7,482 bases of DNA from Wenzhouxiangella sp. GTDB taxonomy: Bacteria; Pseudomonadota; Gammaproteobacteria; Xanthomonadales; Wenzhouxiangellaceae. The stretch's first letter is position 1; the number at the start of each line of letters is the position of its first letter. Positions 1 through 4,931 of the stretch are shown piece by piece. The notes beneath the pieces are model-generated. The model was given only the letters and a program-made list of their open reading frames with translations. It ran no database searches and had not been told where the DNA came from. The DNA lies in NCBI GenBank assembly GCA_007135355.1, contig SLJA01000084.1, positions 1 through 7,482 on the forward strand, given 5' to 3'. The translations under genes and the position numbers were made by a program.

Positions 1-203
1 AGGACGCAATGGGACCCTCAACCGGGAGTTGGATGACTTCAAGTATTTGGGACAGCACGCTACCCGGGAATACGGTGCAAAAGAGACAGTGTGGTCCCTT
101 TCGTTTCAGTCATGGAGCAGCAATTCCCGCATTTGTATTTTGCTTACCTCGGGCGAGTGCTGAAAGCGCATACTGAAAGCTGTTTTGCAAGGAGTCGTCG
201 CCG
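1..203. other. Leader region with no recognised gene
   Basis: This stretch is about 52% G+C over positions 1-180 by my count, visibly lower than the genes that follow. One plus-strand frame stays open from base 2 to a TGA at 161-163, coding 53 residues with no start inside the window. It could be the tail of a gene entering from the left, but the residues match nothing I recognise. The last bases carry AAGGAG at 189-194, nine bases before the ATG at 204, a good ribosome binding site for the metallopeptidase. A promoter for that gene probably lies here, but I could not pick out a convincing -35/-10 pair. Confidence 0.5.
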
Positions 204-1169
204 ATGCGCGTCTTTACCAATCCGGTTGGCACCGGTTCGCTCTGGTTTCATAACCTGACCGTCGCCGACGGCACACCGGTGGGCTACGATCCGCAGGCGC
301 GGACCTTTGTCGCATCGCCACCCTACTGCGCCAACCGTGAACTGATTGACTGCAACTGGATTGCGCCCGAGCCCGGTGCGCTCTGTCGGTCCTGCGCCAT
401 GACCGCGCTGGCACCGGACCGCTCGGTGTTCAATGCGGTTCCGAACTGGGCCATCACGGAGGCGGCCAAACGCTGGGTGCTCGATAATCTTGGCCGATGG
501 AACTGGTTTCGCCCTGAAGATCGCGGGACGCGTCCGGTTTTTCATATGCTGGCTGAAGGACCCACTCCGGTTTCCATGGGGCATATTGAAGGCGTCGTTA
601 CAATCAGCGTGGCCGAGGCCGATGAGGTGGTCAGGACCACGCGCCGCCAGGCTCTGGACGAGCCTTATCGTACGGTGATTGGTCATATGCGCCATGAACT
701 GGCCCATATGCTGTGGTGGCGCCTGAGCCTTCGGAATGACTTTCTTGAGGCCTTTCGCGCCTTGTTCGGCGATGAGCGAAGCGATTACTCGGCGGCGCTG
801 CAACGCCACTACAACAACGGACCTCCGCCGAATTGGCGCGATCATTACCTGACCAGCTATGCCTCTTCCCACCCGCACGAAGACTGGGCCGAGACTGCTG
901 CCAACCTGTTGCACCTGACTGATATCGCCGATAGCTTCGTGGCCTCCGGCCTGCGTTCACCGGCCGTGCCGGAATCCGGGTGGGACGCCTATGCCGAGAG
1001 CGATCCGGCCCGGTTGGTCCATGTCGCGACCTCGTTGGCCATCGGTATCAACCACGTCAATCGCTCCATGGGCCTGTCCGACATTTATCCCTTCGTGCTG
1101 TCCCCGGCTGCTCACCGCAAGCTGGCCTTCGTGCACGAGTGGCTGCGTCGCGGTGCCTTGGGCCGCTAA
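204..1169 (+). CDS. Putative zinc-binding metallopeptidase (Peptidase_Mx-like)
   Basis: A 321-residue protein with the layout of the putative zinc-binding metallopeptidase family. The sequence shows a YCANREL block at residues 41-47 with cysteines at 42, 50, 61 and 64, which probably bind a structural zinc. A gluzincin-type HELAH motif follows at 164-168, and HPHEDWAE at 223-230 supplies the likely third metal ligand. It has no signal peptide or membrane segment, so a cytoplasmic location is likely; substrates for the family are, as far as I know, undefined. Relatives usually begin with a CxxC...CxxC zinc ribbon. Here the framework around it (MRVF...LWFHN...PVGY) is kept, but all four ribbon cysteines are gone. 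The start at 204 is supported by AAGGAG nine bases upstream and by alignment to the usual family N-terminus. The next gene begins ten bases after the stop, so the two are probably co-transcribed. Confidence 0.87.
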   Translation: MRVFTNPVGTGSLWFHNLTVADGTPVGYDPQARTFVASPPYCANRELIDCNWIAPEPGALCRSCAMTALAPDRSVFNAVPNWAITEAAKRWVLDNLGRWNWFRPEDRGTRPVFHMLAEGPTPVSMGHIEGVVTISVAEADEVVRTTRRQALDEPYRTVIGHMRHELAHMLWWRLSLRNDFLEAFRALFGDERSDYSAALQRHYNNGPPPNWRDHYLTSYASSHPHEDWAETAANLLHLTDIADSFVASGLRSPAVPESGWDAYAESDPARLVHVATSLAIGINHVNRSMGLSDIYPFVLSPAAHRKLAFVHEWLRRGALGR

Positions 1170-1174
1170 AGGAG
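1168..1174 (+). promoter_or_regulatory. Ribosome binding site of the cytosine deaminase
   Basis: AAAGGAG sits five bases before the ATG at 1180 and overlaps the TAA stop (1167-1169) of the metallopeptidase. It decides the start at 1180: the same frame is open upstream to 991, but that part lies wholly inside the metallopeptidase gene. The overlap also suggests translational coupling. Confidence 0.8.
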
Positions 1175-1179
1175 TCTGC

Positions 1180-1758
1180 ATGTTGAAAGCGCTGTTCGAT
1201 GCGGATACGGACATCACCAAGCCCGTTCTGACTTCTATTGCCCATATGCCCACTGCCAGTCTGCCGGTGTTGATGGACGAGAACTTCACCGACCGACTGA
1301 GCGATGCCGATTTCATGCGCATCGCCGTGTTGCTGGCACAAAAGAGCTACGACGAAGGTGGTTGCCCGATCGGTGCGGTCATCATCGACAACGATAGCCG
1401 CCGTATCGTCGGCAAGGGCCACAACACCCTGGTCCAGGAAAATCACCCCTACAACCACGGTGAAACCGCCGCGATTCGCGATGCCGGCCGCATCGACTTC
1501 AGCCGCACTACCCTGTTCACGACATTGAGCCCCTGCGAAATCTGTGCGGCCCTGCTGCATATGCGTGGTTTCCCGCGCGTGGTGGTGGGTGATATCAGCA
1601 ATGCTTCGGGTACCGAGCACTGGCTGCGCGACAAGGGCCTGCAAGTCGATATCCTGGAAGATGCCGAGGGCATCGCCCTCTACGCCCGCTTCCGCGCCGA
1701 GCGGCCCGCGCTGGACTTGGAAGACTGGCGCGGCGTTGCCGCAATACAGCAGATCTGA
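1180..1758 (+). CDS. Cytosine deaminase, yeast Fcy1-type (nucleoside deaminase family)
   Basis: A 192-residue zinc deaminase predicted to convert cytosine to uracil in pyrimidine salvage. It has the cytidine-deaminase fold, not the amidohydrolase fold of bacterial CodA. The zinc site is visible as HGE at 93-95 (His ligand, Glu proton shuttle) and PCEIC at 118-122 (Cys119, Cys122). GGCPIGAV at 60-67, KGHN at 79-82 and the C-terminal ERP...ED at 174-182 match yeast Fcy1 closely from memory, including the Asn and the C-terminal Asp that contact the base. Two aromatic residues near that Asp in Fcy1 are Asp179 and Leu180 here, so specificity could be shifted. About 30 residues precede the part that aligns with Fcy1; Met23 or Met32 are possible later starts, but only 1180 has a good ribosome binding site. 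A guanine or other nucleobase deaminase is the main alternative. Confidence 0.85.
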   Translation: MLKALFDADTDITKPVLTSIAHMPTASLPVLMDENFTDRLSDADFMRIAVLLAQKSYDEGGCPIGAVIIDNDSRRIVGKGHNTLVQENHPYNHGETAAIRDAGRIDFSRTTLFTTLSPCEICAALLHMRGFPRVVVGDISNASGTEHWLRDKGLQVDILEDAEGIALYARFRAERPALDLEDWRGVAAIQQI

Positions 1759-1966
1759 TGCTGGAGCGTGGCGAACCACGGAAGGCACGCTCCATTTTTT
1801 GGCCATGATCGGCGGATGGCCGGGTGCCATGCTGGCCCAGCGCAAGCTGCGCCACAAGACGCGCAAGGCTGCGTTTCAGAGGGCTTTCTGGTCCACGGTG
1901 GTGATCAATGTCCTGCTGATCATTGGCTTGCTCTCGCCGGTGAAAAGCGGTGTGTTGCCGTTCTGA
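1757..1966 (+). pseudogene. 3' remnant of a DUF1294 membrane protein gene
   Basis: Reading from 1757 in the frame that stops at 1966, the residues WRTTEGTLHFLAMIGGWPG (from 1769), then LRHKTRKAAFQ and a hydrophobic segment, match the C-terminal half of DUF1294 proteins. In that family a 'R..ERTLHLLALLGGWPGALLAQ...RHKTRK' stretch is characteristic. The N-terminal part of the domain, including its first membrane helix, is absent: upstream lies the deaminase stop, in a different frame. There is no plausible start before a TTG at 1799 or ATG at 1805, neither with a ribosome binding site. The same frame is open back to 1544, but that part overlaps the deaminase and is out of its frame. I infer a truncated, dead gene. 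A short 53-residue product from 1805 cannot be excluded. Confidence 0.75.
1762..1800 (+). terminator. Intrinsic terminator after the deaminase
   Basis: TGGAGCGTG at 1762-1770 pairs perfectly with CACGCTCCA at 1786-1794, a nine-base stem with a 15-base loop. A run of six T follows directly at 1795-1800. It begins four bases after the deaminase stop, so it should end the metallopeptidase-deaminase transcript. No matching U-tract exists for the opposite strand. It overlaps what was once DUF1294 coding sequence. Confidence 0.85.
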
Positions 1967-2156
1967 ACGCGTCAGACGGGCCCGGTTAAACGCGGTTCGC
2001 AGCCTCCATACCCTGATCTGGTTAGTGTTCGTGGCTTGCATTGCCGGTATTCCGCTGGCGGCCTGGCAGGGCCGTCACAACCAGGCGGTCTTCGGCGCGC
2101 TGTACCTGGCCGGCAGCACGTTTGCCCTGTTACGCTGGATACTGGTTGCCGCCTGA
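1950..2156 (+). CDS. Small two-helix membrane protein, unrecognised
   Basis: A possible 68-residue protein starting at GTG 1950 and overlapping the end of the DUF1294 remnant by 17 bases. A basic N-terminus (RSERVRRARLNAVRS) leads into two hydrophobic segments, roughly residues 20-40 and 46-66, separated by a short polar QGRHNQ turn. From about 1986 on, codon choice resembles the other genes in the window (G/C-rich third positions), which supports real or recently real coding. The start has no good ribosome binding site; the next in-frame GTG falls inside the first helix. The gene may therefore be 5'-truncated like its neighbours. I do not recognise a family. Confidence 0.4.
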   Translation: MCCRSERVRRARLNAVRSLHTLIWLVFVACIAGIPLAAWQGRHNQAVFGALYLAGSTFALLRWILVAA

Positions 2157-2177
2157 GCGAGCCGGGAGAATACGCCG

Positions 2178-2539
2178 ATGATCAACTCCCCAAAGACTGA
2201 GGACTGGCTGGCCTACAATGAGCTGGCCTGGACCGAGCGGCTGATCGCCGATCCTGAGGACTATCGCGCGGAGGCCGAGCCTTAAAACAATCACTTAGAC
2301 CCGGCCTTTCCCTAGCGCTACCGGGCTGTCATGGTCTGGCTGATCCGGCAGGGTGGGCGTTTGAGCGTGCATCACGAAACGCACGAACTGGGCTTTCTTC
2401 ACGCGCTGTCTGGGAAGCGCAGTTTGCGCGGCCGGGCTTTGAAATGCGTGCGATCGGGGTGGAGGGCTACAATGATCAGTGGCTGCTCGGGGAAGGCAGC
2501 TACCCGATGACGGCCTATTCTGGAACCTTGCGCTCATGA
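2178..2539 (+). pseudogene. Class I SAM-dependent methyltransferase, internally deleted
   Basis: The gene starts intact: GGGAGA at 2163-2168 precedes ATG 2178, and the first 35 residues (WLAYNELAWTERLIADPEDY...EAEP) look like the start of a class I SAM-dependent methyltransferase. A TAA at 2283-2285 then ends the frame. Homology resumes at about 2316-2331 with VMVWLIRQGGRLSVHHETHELGF, typical of the late beta-sheet of this family. A frame change at about 2407-2411 leads to WEAQFARPGFEMRAIGVEG and LLGEGSYPMTAYSGTLRS, ending at TGA 2537-2539. The whole SAM-binding core (glycine-rich motif and acidic motif, roughly 130 residues in full-length relatives) is missing, so no methyltransferase can be made. 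A 35-residue peptide could still be translated from 2178 to 2285. The terminal TGA overlaps the ATG of the next gene. Confidence 0.82.
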
Positions 2540-3021
2540 AGCATCTTTTCCTCATTCGCCACGCCAAGTCCAGCTGGAAGGAGCCGGGCTTGCCCGACCA
2601 CGATCGCCCGCTGGCCGGCCGCGGGCGTCGCCAGTTGAAGCTCATGAGTGGCATCGTTCGCGCCGCCGGCGCCCTGGACGAGTCGGTGTTCTGCAGCACC
2701 GCAGCCCGTGCCCGCCAGACCTTGCGCGGACTGCTCAATGGCCAAGCGTCCCCGCCGGTCGAATATGATGCAGATCTCTACACCTTCGACTATCGAGACC
2801 TGCTTGATTGGCTGCTGCAGCGCGAGGAAGAGCGCCTGACCCTGGTCGGCCACAATCCAGCTTTCGAAGACCTGGCTGCCTATCTGCTGCCCGACGCGCC
2901 GGGACATCTGCCGACCTGCAGTTTCCTGCACATCGAACTGCCGCTAAAAGACTGGGGTGCCCTGGCCGAAAGCGGCGGTCGCCTGATTCGTTTCGTCACG
3001 CCCAAGACCGTGGGGCAATGA
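2536..3021 (+). CDS. SixA-type histidine phosphatase
   Basis: A 161-residue cytoplasmic member of the histidine phosphatase (phosphoglycerate mutase-like) superfamily, closest in style to the SixA group (COG2062). RHAKSSW at 8-14 carries the catalytic His9. STAARARQT at 54-62 supplies the second phosphate-binding arginine block, and GHNP at 105-108 the second active-site His106. The length is normal for SixA-like proteins. E. coli SixA removes phosphate from phosphohistidine on phosphotransfer proteins; whether this protein does so is inferred from family only. The start at 2536 places the RHAK motif at the usual distance from the N-terminus, and the ATG overlaps the stop of the decayed methyltransferase (ATGA). 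Its own ribosome binding site is weak, so translation may once have been coupled to that gene. The stop overlaps the next ATG in the same way. Confidence 0.9.
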   Translation: MKHLFLIRHAKSSWKEPGLPDHDRPLAGRGRRQLKLMSGIVRAAGALDESVFCSTAARARQTLRGLLNGQASPPVEYDADLYTFDYRDLLDWLLQREEERLTLVGHNPAFEDLAAYLLPDAPGHLPTCSFLHIELPLKDWGALAESGGRLIRFVTPKTVGQ

Positions 3022-3749
3022 GTCGGTTTGCAGAAGGGACGCTGCGGCTGTTCGGGCTGTTGGCGGCGCTGGGCTTCGCGGTGGTTGGGTCCCTGTTGGT
3101 GTTCATTTTGCTGATCGGCGGGCTCTGGGCCGGCTTTTCCGATCCACGCTTCGTTCTGCAGTTCCTGCTCCTCGTGCTCTACATTTACGGCACGGCCGCG
3201 CTCGGCCTCTGGCTGGTTTTTCGTCCGTCGAAGCTGCGGGGAGTAGTACTGGCGCTGCTGGTTATTCCCGGTGTTGTGTCCGTGCTGATGAGCCCGGGAT
3301 CCGAGCGCGCCGAATTAAGCGAGGCAGCGCGGCTGTTCGTGGCCAACGTCTCGCCCGAGCAGGCCGAGCAGGCGCGCGAGACGCTGCTTGCCCGCGGCCG
3401 GCTGGCCGGACGACAGCCGCAGGTCGAAATTCTGATCGAAGCGCTGGCGGTGGCCGAAAAGGATGCCGAGCGCGTTCGCCTGGTCTGCGTCCTCGGTGAG
3501 CTGAGCGGCCAATACGAACCGCTGCTGGAGGTCCTGCGCAATCTGGAGCAGGCGACCGCCGATGACCCGGAGCGGGCCACGCTGAACGAGGCGGCGCGCT
3601 ATGCGTTGCTGGGCGTCAACCCTTATGAGGGCATGGCGCCGGGCCAGGGTGCGGCGCAGCGCCCGCCGATGCCCGCCGCTTGCCGCAACGCAAGCCCGAT
3701 AACGGCCCCCTTGCTTGGCCGGGTTGGCGTGCCCAGCACTGGCACCTGA
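3018..3749 (+). CDS. Unrecognised inner-membrane protein with three N-terminal helices
   Basis: A 243-residue protein that I cannot assign to a family. Three hydrophobic segments are visible at about residues 12-36, 47-67 and 74-91. A soluble, alanine- and glutamate-rich helical part follows at about 98-200 (SEAARLF, PEQAEQARETLLARG, LLEVLRNLEQA), reminiscent of helical-repeat scaffolds but without a clear repeat. The last 40 residues are proline/alanine-rich and poorly structured, and could be a late frameshifted tail. The start ATG overlaps the phosphatase stop (ATGA at 3018-3021), so the two proteins are probably made together and may work together. The next gene begins 45 bases after the stop, with its own strong ribosome binding site. 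Confidence 0.75.
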   Translation: MSRFAEGTLRLFGLLAALGFAVVGSLLVFILLIGGLWAGFSDPRFVLQFLLLVLYIYGTAALGLWLVFRPSKLRGVVLALLVIPGVVSVLMSPGSERAELSEAARLFVANVSPEQAEQARETLLARGRLAGRQPQVEILIEALAVAEKDAERVRLVCVLGELSGQYEPLLEVLRNLEQATADDPERATLNEAARYALLGVNPYEGMAPGQGAAQRPPMPAACRNASPITAPLLGRVGVPSTGT

Positions 3750-3794
3750 TGGCTAATTTCTTGCCCTATCCCGAGCGGCCAAACGGAGGCCAAA

Positions 3795-4442
3795 ATGTTG
3801 CCCAAAAGTCTTGTCTCAGTTCTGTTTGCCATCGTGCTGGTTTACGTGCCAGGCGGGTTGTATGCCGATGCGTCTGCTGATCCGGCTGCTGTGCTGGCCG
3901 AGCTGCTGGCCGGGCGTTACCAGAGCGAGGCTATGATCGATGGCAGTGATGGGCCGTGGTTGACCGATTACCGGGTCCGGGTCAACAACCCAGAACTCGG
4001 CGAGACCGTGATGTACTGGCAGATCGATACCGGGCCGGAGCAACGCACCTATCGCCAGCGTTTGCTGGTGATGGAGCTCGACGAAGAGAGCGGACATGTG
4101 CGCCAGCACACCTGGAGCCTGCGTGAGCCTGAGCGCTTTGCCGGACAGGTCGATAACCGGGAGTTGTTCGGCAAGCTCACGTGGGCCGATTTGTTCAGGG
4201 AGTTGCCCGCAGTCTGCGATCCGCTGTGGCAGCCAATTGCCGATGGCTGGCGCGGATACACCGATCCCGAGCGCTGCCGGATTTTTTCCGAACGTCACCA
4301 GGACTGGCGCTACATCGAGGCCGAGGTTGAACTCAGTGAATCCGGCTTGCGCAGCACCGAGCGTGGCTTTGACGGTGCCGGCAACCAGCTTTTCGGTACC
4401 GACCCCGGTGTGTTCATCGAACTGCGGAGGATCGATCCATGA
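3795..4442 (+). CDS. Exported CpeT/CpcT-family (DUF1001) protein
   Basis: A 215-residue protein with a signal peptide: basic Lys4, hydrophobic core at about 6-18, and likely cleavage near residues 24-26 (LYADA). The mature part resembles the CpeT/CpcT family, whose cyanobacterial members attach bilins to phycobiliproteins. LLAGRYQSEAM at 37-47 matches the family's opening, TYRQRLLVMEL at 85-95 the conserved YRQR block, EPERFAGQ at 111-118 the next helix, and STERGFDGAGNQLFG at 187-201 the C-terminal signature. Cys141 and Cys161 could form a disulfide. No phycobiliprotein gene is nearby, and the protein is predicted to be periplasmic or secreted, so bilin attachment is unlikely; lipocalin-like ligand binding is a reasonable guess. 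Start: CGGAGG at 3784-3789, five bases before ATG 3795. Its stop overlaps the ATG of the lipoprotein gene. Confidence 0.8.
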   Translation: MLPKSLVSVLFAIVLVYVPGGLYADASADPAAVLAELLAGRYQSEAMIDGSDGPWLTDYRVRVNNPELGETVMYWQIDTGPEQRTYRQRLLVMELDEESGHVRQHTWSLREPERFAGQVDNRELFGKLTWADLFRELPAVCDPLWQPIADGWRGYTDPERCRIFSERHQDWRYIEAEVELSESGLRSTERGFDGAGNQLFGTDPGVFIELRRIDP

Positions 4443-4903
4443 TGCGCTTCATTTTGCTTTTTCCGCTGCTGCTCTTGGCCGGCTGCGCCACCCTCTCGCC
4501 CTACCCTGAGCGGCCCACAGTCAGCGTGACCTCGTTCACCCTGGCGCCCGAATCGACCGGTCTCGCGCCGCGTTTTCGAGTGGGCCTGAATGTGGTCAAC
4601 CCGAACCGGCGTGAGTTGCCGCTGGTCGGCATGAGCTATTCGGTGGAACTGGAAGGGACGCGGGTCTTGAGTGGCGCCACGGCGGATCTGCCGGTAGTGC
4701 CGGCCTACGGCTCGGCGGATTTCACGATTGATCTGAGCCCGGATCTGCTCGGTAGCGCCCGCTTGCTGACCCATTTGATGGCGCGTCAGCGCGACCAGCT
4801 CGACTACAGCTTCAATGCTCGGCTGGATGTGGGCGGCTGGATACCGGATATTCGCGTCGAGCAGCGCGGCGAGCTCAATCTGGCAGCGCAGCGGCGCCGC
4901 TGA
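4439..4903 (+). CDS. LEA2/WHy-domain lipoprotein
   Basis: A 154-residue lipoprotein. A short hydrophobic signal ends in the lipobox LLAGC, with the lipidated cysteine at residue 16. Ala17 follows, so sorting to the outer membrane is expected. The mature region has the features of LEA type 2 (WHy) proteins: a beta-rich domain with FRVGLNVVNPNRRELPLVGMSYSV at 46-69, including the characteristic NPN, then a strand-rich tail ending in VEQRGELNL. In bacteria these are usually small envelope proteins thought to be stress-related, but the molecular role is not established. GGAGG at 4426-4430 lies eight bases before ATG 4439; a second ATG follows immediately. The ATG overlaps the CpeT-like gene's stop (ATGA), so the two exported proteins are probably made together. 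Confidence 0.87.
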   Translation: MMRFILLFPLLLLAGCATLSPYPERPTVSVTSFTLAPESTGLAPRFRVGLNVVNPNRRELPLVGMSYSVELEGTRVLSGATADLPVVPAYGSADFTIDLSPDLLGSARLLTHLMARQRDQLDYSFNARLDVGGWIPDIRVEQRGELNLAAQRRR

Positions 4904-4931
4904 TTCGGCAGGGAGGCCTTAGGCTTTGTCG

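Noticed and set aside
160..180. Direct repeat CTGAAAGC at 160-167 and 173-180, a possible operator
   Set aside because: Only two eight-base copies and no promoter elements that I can place beside them.
144..914. Long minus-strand ORF of 256 codons opposite the metallopeptidase
   Set aside because: It is antisense to a gene with clear family motifs, is rich in Arg/His/Gly as expected of a shadow frame in GC-rich DNA, and has no recognisable domain.
1758..1808. ATG overlapping the deaminase stop (TGATG), suggesting a coupled gene
   Set aside because: The frame closes after 16 codons and lies within the terminator hairpin.
1057..1866. Minus-strand ORF of 269 codons opposite the deaminase
   Set aside because: Antisense shadow of a well-supported enzyme gene; it also crosses the terminator and the junction with the DUF1294 remnant.
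2300..2325. CCCGG/CCGGG inverted repeat in the deleted methyltransferase
   Set aside because: Only five paired bases, 16-base loop, no T-run; expected by chance in this composition.
3764..3780. 17-base stretch nearly identical (15/17) to 4499-4515
   Set aside because: Single short imperfect match between a spacer and a coding region; no wider repeat surrounds it.
3749..3880. ATG overlapping the stop of the three-helix membrane protein gene
   Set aside because: The frame runs out of phase through the signal peptide of the CpeT-like gene, which has the better ribosome binding site and family match; the product is Cys/Arg-rich noise.
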